A stretch of DNA of 64,000 bases from Chromobacterium haemolyticum (lineage in GTDB: Bacteria; Pseudomonadota; Gammaproteobacteria; Burkholderiales; Chromobacteriaceae), in NCBI RefSeq assembly GCF_002081825.1, contig NZ_MUKU01000012.1:1-64000 (forward strand). The letters are read 5' to 3'. Position numbers and translations under genes: made by a program. Positions 43,398 to 51,032 of this stretch are shown here, piece after piece (positions within the stretch are counted from its first letter, which is position 1; the number at the start of each line of letters is the position of its first letter). The notes beneath the pieces were generated by a model. It was not told where the DNA came from. It saw nothing but the letters and a program-made list of their open reading frames with translations, and ran no database searches.

Positions 43398-43457
43398 AAC
43401 TGTAGTTAACTTTTTTTGGAACCCATGGTTGACATTAATGCGAACCAAGGTTTACAT
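43398..43457. promoter_or_regulatory. OL-like operator/promoter region
   Basis: Three palindromes matching those between cro and cI, in the same order: AACtgtaGTT (43398-43407), AACCcatGGTT (43420-43430), AACCaaGGTT (43443-43452), centres 22.5 bp apart. The rightward promoter pL has a perfect -35 TTGACA (43429-43434) and a weak -10 near 43452-43457 at 17-bp spacing. It should drive the plus-strand early operon and be shut by CI/Cro. Confidence 0.75.
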
Positions 43458-43487
43458 TTCACTCACCAGCCCAGCACACCGGGCACT

Positions 43488-43535
43488 GATCCTTAACAAC
43501 CTACATCGATACGGTCGATACCCGCCCAAGGGCGG
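43488..43535 (+). promoter_or_regulatory. nut-like boxA and hairpins in the pL leader
   Basis: GATCCTTAACAAC resembles boxA (consensus CGCTCTTTAACA). It is followed by the hairpins ATCGA-TACGG-TCGAT and CCGCC-CAAG-GGCGG, the second in the place of boxB. The layout suggests antitermination of the early transcript. Confidence 0.45.
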
Positions 43536-43792
43536 ATCGTAGACGGGCACGAGCGAGGCGAGCCGAAAAAGCTTCGAAACAGTCGGGACGCGGGCGAGCA
43601 GGCCTGGAAGATCCGCTAGGTGGAACCTGGCAAACGGCTGTAGGCGCCAACAAGAAGAACAAAAAACCTCGGGCGGGTACGAGGGGGAAAGAGATGCCAA
43701 GCCCACCGTGGCAGAAACGGAGGCAGGTAGTAAGTATGGATACGGTTTCCATCTCTTCGGAGATGCGACATAGTGATATGTCATTCTCTTGA
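43490..43792 (+). other. Arg/Lys-rich open frame with N-like composition but no normal start codon
   Basis: The frame stays open for ~100 codons downstream of the nut-like site and includes TRPRADRRRARARRAEKASK, like the Arg-rich N-termini of lambdoid N proteins, then KKNKKPRAGTRGKEM. There is no ATG, GTG or TTG before codon ~68. It may use a rare start, be a decayed N gene, or be a chance frame in a leader RNA. No other gene is seen in 43338-43805. Confidence 0.3.
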
Positions 43793-43805
43793 AGAGGTGG
43801 AAATC

Positions 43806-44210
43806 ATGTCGTTGCGGGATGAGTACATCAAGGCAGGGATTATCAAGCCTGCAGGAGTAGTTGCTGAAGCAGTGGCCAGCCGGCCAAGAGATGTAGTGGG
43901 ATTGTTGCTTCCAATTGACAGGCCAAAGGCCAATCAGGGTTCAAAGGCAGCAAAATCACCGGATAAGAGCTTCCCACCAAAGAAGAAAGCAGCAAAAAAA
44001 CATTCGTTCCCAATCGCGATCCACCCAAAACCAAAACCGCTTTTCTGCCCACTTTGTGGTGAGAAAGTTCCAGGTGGCACGCTGCTAGAACACAAGAGCC
44101 TCGCTCATGGCGAAAGCCTGTACTCGCGACCGTCGAAACGCACAGCACCGGTCTACGTCGAGAAAGCAACTTTCGTCCGAGGTGGAGCGCCAGGACTGAA
44201 GAAAAGGTAA
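43806..44210 (+). CDS. Basic zinc-finger phage protein, first gene of the plus-strand early operon
   Basis: 134 aa from ATG 43806 (MSLRDEYIKAGIIKPAGVVA) with GAGGTGG upstream. A Lys-rich centre (PPKKKAAKKHSF) is followed by a C2H2-type finger (FCPLCGEKVPGGTLLEHKSL, ending AHGE). Nucleic-acid binding is likely. A terminator follows at 44216, so continuation of the operon needs antitermination or new promoters. Confidence 0.65.
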   Translation: MSLRDEYIKAGIIKPAGVVAEAVASRPRDVVGLLLPIDRPKANQGSKAAKSPDKSFPPKKKAAKKHSFPIAIHPKPKPLFCPLCGEKVPGGTLLEHKSLAHGESLYSRPSKRTAPVYVEKATFVRGGAPGLKKR

Positions 44211-44215
44211 TCAAC

Positions 44216-44241
44216 AAAAAGCCCGCTGAGCGGGTTTTTTT
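44216..44241 (+). terminator. Terminator after the zinc-finger gene
   Basis: CCCGC-TGA-GCGGG followed by TTTTTTT, with A5 before it. Confidence 0.75.
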
Positions 44242-44255
44242 ACGACCACCGGCAG

Positions 44256-44369
44256 GCATACCAAAGCGCCTCCGCCCCTTAGCTGGGGTGCTTTGGTGTG
44301 CCACGGCACACAGGTGAGAGCAGCCTGCACAAGAACGGCTTCCGGGGCCAGCGTGGCCCCTTTTCTTTT
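44256..44369 (+). ncRNA. Candidate structured small RNA
   Basis: GCATACCAAAGC (44256-44267) pairs with GCTTTGGTGTGC (44290-44301) through 12 bp including one G-U. CCCC/GGGG pairs inside. The stretch ends at a second hairpin GGGGCCA-GCG-TGGCCCC followed by TTTTCTTTT (44344-44369). It fills the space between two genes and is not coding. Confidence 0.4.
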
Positions 44370-44390
44370 CCCTCCATTGAAAGGCAATCA

Positions 44391-44555
44391 ATGAGTTTCG
44401 TTATCAACGATAAGGTCAACTTCACCGTCAAAACCCGATCCGGCTCGGGCGTCATCACCGACATCACCGAAGGCGCGCGCGGTGCGTTCTACGAAGTCAC
44501 CGACGCCGACGGCAAAAAGACCAAGGTGCGCGCCGGCCAGTTGACCAAGGCTTAA
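44391..44555 (+). CDS. Small KOW-like beta protein (54 aa)
   Basis: From ATG 44391 (MSFVINDKVNFTVKTRSGSG) with GAAAGGC upstream. VITDITEGARGAFYEVTDAD and KKTKVRAGQLTKA look like a compact SH3/KOW-type barrel. It follows a terminator, so it probably has its own transcript or lies behind the small RNA. Confidence 0.6.
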   Translation: MSFVINDKVNFTVKTRSGSGVITDITEGARGAFYEVTDADGKKTKVRAGQLTKA

Positions 44556-44640
44556 CAAAGAATTCTATCAATCAGGATGAATGGATGGCAGTCGCTGGGT
44601 TAATAATCAATCCAGCGAAGGCCATCCTCTTCAGTCCAAA

Positions 44641-45150
44641 TTAACTCAAGACAAACTCCGGCATTCGCATATTGGGTATATTCAATGGGACCCCAACATC
44701 CCTGCTTCCGAATATGTCATTGTGGCTCTTAAGTAAATTAGTCACAGCTTTAACATTGCTATCCCAGCCCACAACTCCCAAGTAGTTTAAGTCCACACCA
44801 TTTGTGCAAGTCCCTGCCCAATGTGGTGCAAATGCCAAGGTAATGCCTCCATTTGAATCCTTAACAACCTTCACAATCCAAGACGTCAAACAACCAGAAG
44901 CAAATGACAAAAAAGGCTTTGCTTCGGGGATCGCATTACACACTAAGCCGAACAAATTTGAAACAAGTTGACTTGTTGCATTACCACAAATGTCTACAAG
45001 GTTAGACGGCACCGACAATAACAAGAAATCCTCGCTATAGCTTATTGTTGCATTAGGGGTAAAATTTATCATCGGGTACCAAACATCGTACTTTGCAAAC
45101 TGCACATTAACTGTTACACCACCAGGCAGCGTGATCATATCAATCTCCAT
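44641..45150 (-). CDS. AT-rich accessory (moron) protein of unknown function
   Basis: 169 aa, opposite to its neighbours and clearly poorer in GC. Segments such as GVTVNVQFAKYDVWYPMINF, ICGNATSQLVSNLFGLVCNA and ITLAFAPHWAGTCTNGVDLN match no family I recognise. It has several Cys and no clear signal peptide. A promoter overlapped by a perfect Fur box lies ~110 bp upstream. Transferred origin is likely. Confidence 0.65.
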   Translation of the reverse strand: MEIDMITLPGGVTVNVQFAKYDVWYPMINFTPNATISYSEDFLLLSVPSNLVDICGNATSQLVSNLFGLVCNAIPEAKPFLSFASGCLTSWIVKVVKDSNGGITLAFAPHWAGTCTNGVDLNYLGVVGWDSNVKAVTNLLKSHNDIFGSRDVGVPLNIPNMRMPEFVLS

Positions 45151-45257
45151 CCCCTTGGTTTCATTGGGAGCATTATGGTTCTTGAATGAATTATTACCCC
45201 CAAATCAATCAAATCAAGTTGTTGCCATTACTTAAGAAATTGCACTTAGTTTTGAAT

Positions 45258-45272
45258 TGATAATTATTATCA
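45258..45272. promoter_or_regulatory. Perfect 7-1-7 Fur box
   Basis: TGATAAT-T-ATTATCA equals the minimal Fur consensus. On the minus strand it overlaps a -10 (TAATAA) preceded 16 bp away by TTGAAG, so it would control the moron at 44641-45150 through iron. Confidence 0.6.
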
Positions 45273-45315
45273 GCCAGTTTTTACCCTTCAAAACCCCACG
45301 ATTTAAATCGAATAT

Positions 45316-45340
45316 CCCAGCCTCCACGCTGGGCTTTTTT
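45316..45340 (+). terminator. Terminator in front of the 45.4-kb gene run
   Basis: CCCAGC-CTCCAC-GCTGGG-C-TTTTTT, 18 nt before the next ATG. It may be an attenuator for the following genes. Confidence 0.65.
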
Positions 45341-45357
45341 ATTCCCGAGGAGGTTGT

Positions 45358-45585
45358 ATGCATGCACTGAAAGTAGACATGGCGCCGCGGGTGGTGGCCA
45401 GCAACACCGATCTGCCGGCGGCGCGCATGGGCGCTTATGTGATCGACCTGCAGCAACCCCGCACCCGCATCCGCCGGACTCTGGATGTTGTCCAGCGCGA
45501 CCTGGACGCGGCACTGGCCACCGCCGCGCGGCTGAACCCCGGCTTCCTGATTTCTGGCTGGCGGCCGGCGGCTGGCCGGCAATGA
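45358..45585 (+). CDS. Phage protein of unknown function (75 aa)
   Basis: From ATG 45358 (MHALKVDMAPRVVASNTDLP) with GAGGAGG upstream. A helical Arg-rich middle (QQPRTRIRRTLDVVQRDLDA). Its stop overlaps the next start. Confidence 0.6.
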   Translation: MHALKVDMAPRVVASNTDLPAARMGAYVIDLQQPRTRIRRTLDVVQRDLDAALATAARLNPGFLISGWRPAAGRQ

Positions 45586-45668
45586 TTCGCGCCGCCGCGC
45601 TCTTTACCTACCGTATGGCCGCCCTCTTCGCGGCCATTGTTCTTCTCTCCATGGTGATCCCCAAATGA
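45582..45668 (+). CDS. 28-aa membrane peptide
   Basis: ATG 45582 overlaps the preceding stop and its own stop overlaps the next ATG. The peptide begins MIRAAALFTYRMAALFAAIV and is one hydrophobic helix. Coupling on both sides supports translation. Role unknown. Confidence 0.45.
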   Translation: MIRAAALFTYRMAALFAAIVLLSMVIPK

Positions 45669-46078
45669 AACTCGAACACATTGCCGGCGACCCGGCGCTA
45701 ATCCAGGCCGCCGGCCTGATCGCGGCATTCGCCGAACGCATCAACGGGCATTTTGAAGGCATGGAGCCCCGCCCCTCTGCGACCATTCGCCACGCCGGCG
45801 GCGGCCTGCTGCTGGACATTACCGCGCCGTGGGAGGGTGGCGGCACGATGTCGCGCTCTATCAGCAAATTGGACTGGGAAGAGGCCGACATCCTGGGCGA
45901 GCTGCTGCGCGTGGCGCTGAGCCGCAGCATGGAACGCACGATTGCGCGCCGGCATGAGCTGGCCCGGTCCTGGGCCGAGGCCGCGGCCCGTAGTATGGCG
46001 GCGCCGGCCACGGCTTCGCGGCGTGAGGACGACGGCAGCGCGCCGGCGAACTGGCAACGGGCTGAGGATGCGGCGTGA
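45665..46078 (+). CDS. Phage protein of unknown function (137 aa)
   Basis: MKLEHIAGDPALIQAAGLIA, then SKLDWEEADILGELLRVALS and a long Ala/Arg-rich helix. The stop TGA overlaps the next ATG. No family recognised. Confidence 0.55.
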   Translation: MKLEHIAGDPALIQAAGLIAAFAERINGHFEGMEPRPSATIRHAGGGLLLDITAPWEGGGTMSRSISKLDWEEADILGELLRVALSRSMERTIARRHELARSWAEAAARSMAAPATASRREDDGSAPANWQRAEDAA

Positions 46079-46341
46079 TGGTCGACTTAGTAAAAATGCT
46101 TTCCCATCGCAAGGGCGATGGCTGCACATACCGGCCCAACGCAGGTGAAGTCTGCTTGATCTCAGGCCCGAACTGCGACGACGACAAGGGCTACACCTAC
46201 TTGGAGGTGGAAATTCTCTGGAAGGACGAGCTCTTTGTTGTCTACCGCCACAAAAACTGCTGGCCGGTAGTCAACAAATGGGAGCACATCAGGGCCAAGC
46301 CGATCCAAGACGAACAACACCATGGAGGTGCTGCCGCGTGA
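46078..46341 (+). CDS. Phage protein of unknown function (87 aa)
   Basis: ATG 46078 overlaps the upstream stop (TGATG). GEVCLISGPNCDDDKGYTYL and EVEILWKDELFVVYRHKNCW suggest a small beta protein. Lower GC than neighbours. Confidence 0.55.
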   Translation: MVDLVKMLSHRKGDGCTYRPNAGEVCLISGPNCDDDKGYTYLEVEILWKDELFVVYRHKNCWPVVNKWEHIRAKPIQDEQHHGGAAA

Positions 46342-46529
46342 TCAGCCACAACACCCAACTGCGCGACTACCTGATCACCGCCCGGCAGGCGCGGTCCAAC
46401 GAGCTTGTGCCGAAAGTCCGCAGCGCTCCTGAATCCCCCGAACTGCGCCGCCGGCGCGACGACGCTTGGGAACGCCGCATCGCCCGCGAGCTCGCCGGCA
46501 ACGATCCGATCACCGACAAGGCCGCCTAA
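46338..46529 (+). CDS. Small charged phage protein (63 aa)
   Basis: GTG start at 46338, overlapping the previous stop (GTGA). HNTQLRDYLITARQARSNEL followed by RRRRDDAWERRIARELAG; helical and basic. A hairpin terminator overlaps its stop. Confidence 0.55.
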   Translation: MISHNTQLRDYLITARQARSNELVPKVRSAPESPELRRRRDDAWERRIARELAGNDPITDKAA

Positions 46530-46540
46530 GCGGCCTTTTT
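46520..46540 (+). terminator. Terminator before the recombination genes
   Basis: GGCCGC-CTAA-GCGGCC-TTTTT; the stop TAA lies in its loop. Confidence 0.7.
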
Positions 46541-46556
46541 CTATGGAGTTTTGAGC

Positions 46557-47414
46557 ATGAGCACTGCGTTGCAGACCAGCCCGCAGGCTGGCATCCCTGC
46601 CCTGGCGATGAGCGAAAGCGACCTCATGGAGGTGCTGAGCAACAGCCTCTATCCCGGCGCGAAGGAAAATAGCATCCGGATGGTGGTGGGCTACTGCCGG
46701 GCCAGCCAACTCGATCCGATGCAGAAGCCGGTCCACATAGTGCCGATGTCCGTATCGACCGGGCAGAAGGACAACAACGGCTGGGACATCAAGGAAATGC
46801 GCGATGTCATCATGCCCGGCATCGGTCTCTACCGCACCCAAGCGTCTCGCTCTGGTGAATGCGCGGGAGTTTCCGAACCCGAGTTTGGCGAAGACGTCAC
46901 CGAGATACTGGACGGCGTATCCGTCACGTACCCGCGCTGGTGCAAGGTCACAGTCCAACGGCTCCTCTCCAACGGGATGATCGCTCACTATGTGGCGAAA
47001 GAACTGTGGAAGGAGAATTACGCGACCAAGTCCAGCAAGTCTGAGGCGCCAAACCAGATGTGGAAGAAGCGGCCTTACGCCCAGTTGGCAAAGTGCGCTG
47101 AAGCTCAGGCTTTGCGCAAGGCATTCCCCGAGGTCGGCTCGCAGCCGACGGCGGAAGAAATGGAGGGCCGGGAGCTGGTCGAGAAGGACGTCACCCCCGC
47201 GCCGACGCCGCGGCAGCCTGCGCTACTCCCCCCGTACCCCGAGGACAAGTTCTCCGAGAACTTGGACCAGTGGAAAGGGATGGTCGATTCCGGCCGCTGC
47301 ACCGCCGAGGACATCATCAACAAGATCAATACCCGCAATACGCTGAGCGCCCAACAGGAATCCATCTTGCGCGCCTGCGACCCCGCAAAAGGTGCAACCT
47401 ATGAAAACGCTTAA
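46557..47414 (+). CDS. Bet-like single-strand annealing protein (RecT/Redβ superfamily)
   Basis: 285 aa from ATG 46557 (MSTALQTSPQAGIP) with GGAG upstream. NSIRMVVGYCRASQLDPMQK, PVHIVPMSV and MPGIGLYRTQASRSGE are the Bet core; PNQMWKKRPYAQLAKCAEAQ and ALRKAFPE complete it. It anneals complementary single strands in phage recombination. The exonuclease partner starts 14 nt before its end. Confidence 0.88.
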   Translation: MSTALQTSPQAGIPALAMSESDLMEVLSNSLYPGAKENSIRMVVGYCRASQLDPMQKPVHIVPMSVSTGQKDNNGWDIKEMRDVIMPGIGLYRTQASRSGECAGVSEPEFGEDVTEILDGVSVTYPRWCKVTVQRLLSNGMIAHYVAKELWKENYATKSSKSEAPNQMWKKRPYAQLAKCAEAQALRKAFPEVGSQPTAEEMEGRELVEKDVTPAPTPRQPALLPPYPEDKFSENLDQWKGMVDSGRCTAEDIINKINTRNTLSAQQESILRACDPAKGATYENA

Positions 47415-49014
47415 TCTCGTCCAGGGGTCGCCGGAATGGATTGCCACCCGGTCCAAATTCTTCACCGCCAGCGAGGCCGCGCCCATGCTTGGCCAGAGCG
47501 ATAAGGTCAAGCGCAACGAGTTGCTGCACATGAAGGCAACCGGCACGGAGCGCGAGTTCTCCGAATGGGTCCAGCGCAACCTGCTGGACAAAGGCCACGA
47601 AGTTGAAGCCATGGCCAGGGTCATCGTTGAGGCTCGCCTCGGGGAAGACCTGTATCCCTCCACCGGGGTTTTGGAAGTGGATGACTTGCCGCTGCTGGCC
47701 AGCTTCGACGGCATCACTATGCTGGAAGACGTGTGCTGGGAAAACAAGTTGTGGAATGCAGCCCTGGTCGATTACATCCAAACCCACAACGATGCGCCGG
47801 CCACCCATTGGCCCCAACTGGAGCAGCAACTGCTGATCTGCGGCGCCGACCGCGTGATGTTCACGGTGACGGACGGCACCGAAGAGAACTTCGTCAGCAT
47901 CTGGTATCAGTCCAAGCCTGAACGCCGCGACCTCCTGATCCGAGGCTGGAAACAGTTTGCGGAGGACTTGGCGAACTACGTCCCGACTCACGCTGAGCCC
48001 GCGCCGGTGGCGGCGGCCATCATGGAATTGCCGGCGCTGGTTGTGAATGTTGAGGGGCGCGTCGTTTCCTCCAACCTGGATGCCTTCCGCAGCAGCGCCA
48101 GCGCGTTCATTCAAGGGATCAAGACGGACCTGCAGACGGACCAGGACTTTGCCGATGCGGAAAAGACGGTCAAATTCTGCAGCGATGGCGAGAGTAAGCT
48201 GGAGCTGGTGAAGAGCCAGGCCCTGGCTCAGACGGCCAGCATTGACACCCTGTTCCGCACCATCGACCTGGTGAAAGAAGAACTGCGGGCCAAGCGCCTG
48301 GAGTTGGAAAAGCTGGTCAAGTCGCGCAAGGAGGCAATCCGGACCGAGATCATCATGAAGGCCAAGCAGGCTTTGGCCGATCACTTGAACGATCTGGACA
48401 AGCAGATCGGCAACCGCTACATGCCAGACGTCCCCGCCGATTTCGCGGGCGCGATCAAGGGCAAGAAGACCCTGGCCAGCCTGCAAGATGCTGCCGACAC
48501 CGAGCTTGCCCGCGCCAAGGTTGCGGCTGGCTCCATTGCCGACAAGATCCTGGCTAACCTCAAGACGTTGAAGACTCTGGCCGGAGGCCGCGCTTTCCTA
48601 TTCGCAGATGAGGCAACCATCGTCCACAAGGCTCCGGATGATCTGGCCATGCTGATCAAGTCGCGGATCGATGCGCATGATTTGGCCGAGCGACAGCGCG
48701 AACAGGAAGCGCAGGCGGCGCAAGCTCAACCCCCTCTTGATCTGCAGCCTTCGATTCTCGAGCAGGTCAAGCCCGCGAGCCCTTCGAGCATCAGCAAAGC
48801 GAAGCCCAAAGGCAATCCCACGCTGCGCCTCGGCATGATCAATGACCGACTTGGCTTTACCGTCACGGCGCAGTTGCTGGCCACCTTGGGTTTCCCTGCT
48901 CACTCCGAGGGCGCCGCCCGGCTGTACCACGAAGAGGACTTCATCCCCATCTGCGGCGCTCTCGCGCGCCACGTTGCCGCGGTGGCGGCCAACGAAGAAG
49001 CAAAGGCAGCCTGA
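47401..49014 (+). CDS. YqaJ-type exonuclease with long C-terminal extension
   Basis: 537 aa. The first ~200 residues are a YqaJ/lambda-exonuclease fold: NLVQGSPEWIATRSKFFTAS, KGHEVEAMARVIVEA, LLASFDGITMLEDVCWENKL with the catalytic Asp and Glu-x-Lys. The other ~330 residues are a coiled coil (LVKEELRAKRLELEKLVKSR) and a small C-terminal domain. It digests one strand of duplex ends to feed Bet. The size is well over twice that of lambda Exo. Confidence 0.82.
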   Translation: MKTLNLVQGSPEWIATRSKFFTASEAAPMLGQSDKVKRNELLHMKATGTEREFSEWVQRNLLDKGHEVEAMARVIVEARLGEDLYPSTGVLEVDDLPLLASFDGITMLEDVCWENKLWNAALVDYIQTHNDAPATHWPQLEQQLLICGADRVMFTVTDGTEENFVSIWYQSKPERRDLLIRGWKQFAEDLANYVPTHAEPAPVAAAIMELPALVVNVEGRVVSSNLDAFRSSASAFIQGIKTDLQTDQDFADAEKTVKFCSDGESKLELVKSQALAQTASIDTLFRTIDLVKEELRAKRLELEKLVKSRKEAIRTEIIMKAKQALADHLNDLDKQIGNRYMPDVPADFAGAIKGKKTLASLQDAADTELARAKVAAGSIADKILANLKTLKTLAGGRAFLFADEATIVHKAPDDLAMLIKSRIDAHDLAERQREQEAQAAQAQPPLDLQPSILEQVKPASPSSISKAKPKGNPTLRLGMINDRLGFTVTAQLLATLGFPAHSEGAARLYHEEDFIPICGALARHVAAVAANEEAKAA

Positions 49015-49016
49015 CC

Positions 49017-49229
49017 ATGGCGCTCCTTTCTCTCAGCAGCCCTATTCACCAACTCTACACCGCCGACCAGTTCCGCCAGCTGCTGGCCAGCGCGGTTGCC
49101 AACGCCGCCGGCCGTCCGTGGGACGAACAGTTCATCAGCGACCTGGCGCAGCGCTACCAGCAGCACGGCCAGGAGATGCTTATCAGCATCCTCCAACGGC
49201 ACCAGCTGACGCGCATCGCCGGCTCATAG
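49017..49229 (+). CDS. Phage protein of unknown function (70 aa)
   Basis: MALLSLSSPIHQLYTADQFR and QFISDLAQRYQQHGQEMLIS; all-helical. It lies between exo and rdgC with 2- and 9-nt gaps, so it belongs to the recombination operon. Confidence 0.55.
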   Translation: MALLSLSSPIHQLYTADQFRQLLASAVANAAGRPWDEQFISDLAQRYQQHGQEMLISILQRHQLTRIAGS

Positions 49230-49238
49230 GAGACAGGC

Positions 49239-50435
49239 ATGTCCTTGGCTTTTTACAAAAACCTCTCGCTCTTTCACGTCCTGGGCGGCCGCTCCATCGT
49301 CCGCCTGGACATTGAGGAGAGTCTGGGCTTCCTGAAGTTCGCGCCGCCCAGCGCGCTGCAACTCACCAGCACCGGCTTTGTGAATCCGCTCACGTTGCAG
49401 CCTGACGACGAGCTGACCTATGCGGCCAACCAGTGCGTATTTTTCGCCCTGCGCACCGACGAGAAGCAGATCCCCAAGGCGGCACTGGATCAACTGGTCG
49501 CGGCGAAGGTGGCAGAAGTCGAAGAGAGGGAACAGCGCAAGGTCGGCAAGAAGTGGCGCCGCGAATTGCAGGAGCAGGTCATTGAATCTGTACTGCCAAC
49601 CGCCCTGCCCAAGCAATCGCTGTTGCGAGGGTACTTCGACCTACGCCAGCGGCTGCTGGTGGTGGACTCCACCAGCGCCGGCAAGTTGGATGAACTGACC
49701 GGAGCCCTGACCAAAAACCTGTTCTTAAACTCCGGCAACGGCATCAGCTTCCTGGGCTTGAAGGTCGAGCAGAGCGCGGCGGACGAGATGACGCGCTGGG
49801 TCAAAGAGGGCGAAGCGCCTTTCGACAGCTTCACCATCGACGACCAAGGCGAGATCATCAAGACCGGCGACGACGCTGGCGCGATCCGCATCGCCCACCT
49901 CGACATGCTGGAGCCGGACATCATCAACCTGCTCTGCCCTGGCCGCGCCGTGAACAAACTGGGCCTGACGTGGGACAGCCGGATCTCCTTCGTCATCAGC
50001 GCGCAGTTCCAGTTCAGCAAGCTGGCCTGGGGCGAGGCGGTGCAACTGCGCATTGCCGAACAGGGCGCCGAAACTGTCGAGGATCACCGCGACGCCAGCA
50101 TGACCATCATGACCGGCGACGTCCGCGAGTTGGTCTATCGAACGGGCGAGTGCTTCGGCGGCATCAAAGTGCCGGACGAAGACGAGAAGAACCCGCGACA
50201 GATCGAGCAAGAGCCCGTGTCCTATGACGGTGGTGACGCGCTGGCCAGTGAGGCCCTGCGTATCGTCACAATGACCGGCAAGGCCAGTATCAGCCACCTG
50301 CAGCGCAACCTGCAGATCGGCTACACCCGGGCCGCGCGGCTGCTGGAGCATCTGGAATCCGTCGGCGTGGTCAGCCCGATGGACGCCAAAGGCAACCGTG
50401 ATGTCCTGATCGCAACCGAGAAGGCCGCCGCATGA
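49239..50435 (+). CDS. rdgC: RdgC fused to a C-terminal FtsK-gamma winged helix
   Basis: 398 aa. Residues 1-~315 follow RdgC, the ring-shaped DNA-binding protein that modulates Rec[69 protein letters not shown]. The last ~60 residues ([53 protein letters not shown]) match the FtsK-gamma domain that reads KOPS and activates XerCD; E. coli has GYNRAARIIEQMEAQGIVS and GNREVL at the same places. The Asn of GYNRAAR is Thr here. This fusion is unusual. Confidence 0.82.
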   Translation: MSLAFYKNLSLFHVLGGRSIVRLDIEESLGFLKFAPPSALQLTSTGFVNPLTLQPDDELTYAANQCVFFALRTDEKQIPKAALDQLVAAKVAEVEEREQRKVGKKWRRELQEQVIESVLPTALPKQSLLRGYFDLRQRLLVVDSTSAGKLDELTGALTKNLFLNSGNGISFLGLKVEQSAADEMTRWVKEGEAPFDSFTIDDQGEIIKTGDDAGAIRIAHLDMLEPDIINLLCPGRAVNKLGLTWDSRISFVISAQFQFSKLAWGEAVQLRIAEQGAETVEDHRDASMTIMTGDVRELVYRTGECFGGIKVPDEDEKNPRQIEQEPVSYDGGDALASEALRIVTMTGKASISHLQRNLQIGYTRAARLLEHLESVGVVSPMDAKGNRDVLIATEKAAA

Positions 50436-50581
50436 TCCGCCGCTTACCAAACTCACTGTGCCCCATCCTGATGCTGTTTCGGGACGGGGTTGTTTTTGGC
50501 GCGGGTGCCGTCGCCGGCGGTGCCGGCATCGTGTCCCTCCTCCTCATATTCCAGTTCGTCGCGGAAGCGGCGGGAAAGTAA
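50432..50581 (+). CDS. 49-aa membrane protein
   Basis: ATG 50432 overlaps the rdgC stop. The protein has one hydrophobic helix ([20 protein letters not shown]) after a short basic start. It ends 4 nt before the next gene. Confidence 0.5.
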   Translation: MIRRLPNSLCPILMLFRDGVVFGAGAVAGGAGIVSLLLIFQFVAEAAGK

Positions 50582-50585
50582 GACT

Positions 50586-51032
50586 ATGACTTTAGCTCTC
50601 GTCAATTGGCCGGAACCCGCCGGCCAAACCGGAAGCGATGCCGGCTATATCGAGCGGCTGCAAACTGCATACCGGGACTTAAAACGGGACAACGAAAAAC
50701 TGACGCGCGGCATCGCGACCGCAAGCGAGAACGCCGCGCGGCACTTCGCCGCCCACGCCCAGATCCAACGCGAGCTGGCCCTCGCCCAAGGTCAGGTGGC
50801 CGCCGTGACCGCCGACTTCGAAACGGAGCGGGCGAACAGCGAGCGCCTGGCCGCCGAGATCGTAGAGCTGCAGAAGCGCATCGGCATTCTCGAACAGGAT
50901 GTCGAGCTGCGCGACCAGCAGCTGGAAGCGCGCGACCGGGAATGCGACGAGCTGACCCAGGCGCTGGCCGTTGCCAAGCTGCCTGTCGCCAGCCGCAACA
51001 ACGTGATCGACCTGCTCCGGGATGCCGCGTAA
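50586..51032 (+). CDS. Coiled-coil phage protein (148 aa)
   Basis: From ATG 50586 (MTLALVNWPEPAG). Residues ~20-125 form a long coiled coil (LQTAYRDLKRDNEKLTRGIA, EIVELQKRIGILEQDVELRD). The stop overlaps the next ATG (TAATG). Confidence 0.6.
   Translation: MTLALVNWPEPAGQTGSDAGYIERLQTAYRDLKRDNEKLTRGIATASENAARHFAAHAQIQRELALAQGQVAAVTADFETERANSERLAAEIVELQKRIGILEQDVELRDQQLEARDRECDELTQALAVAKLPVASRNNVIDLLRDAA

Noticed and set aside
43452-43784. 110-codon minus-strand frame in the pL leader
   Set aside because: Pro/Leu-rich, no family, and it runs against the promoter and nut-like signals.
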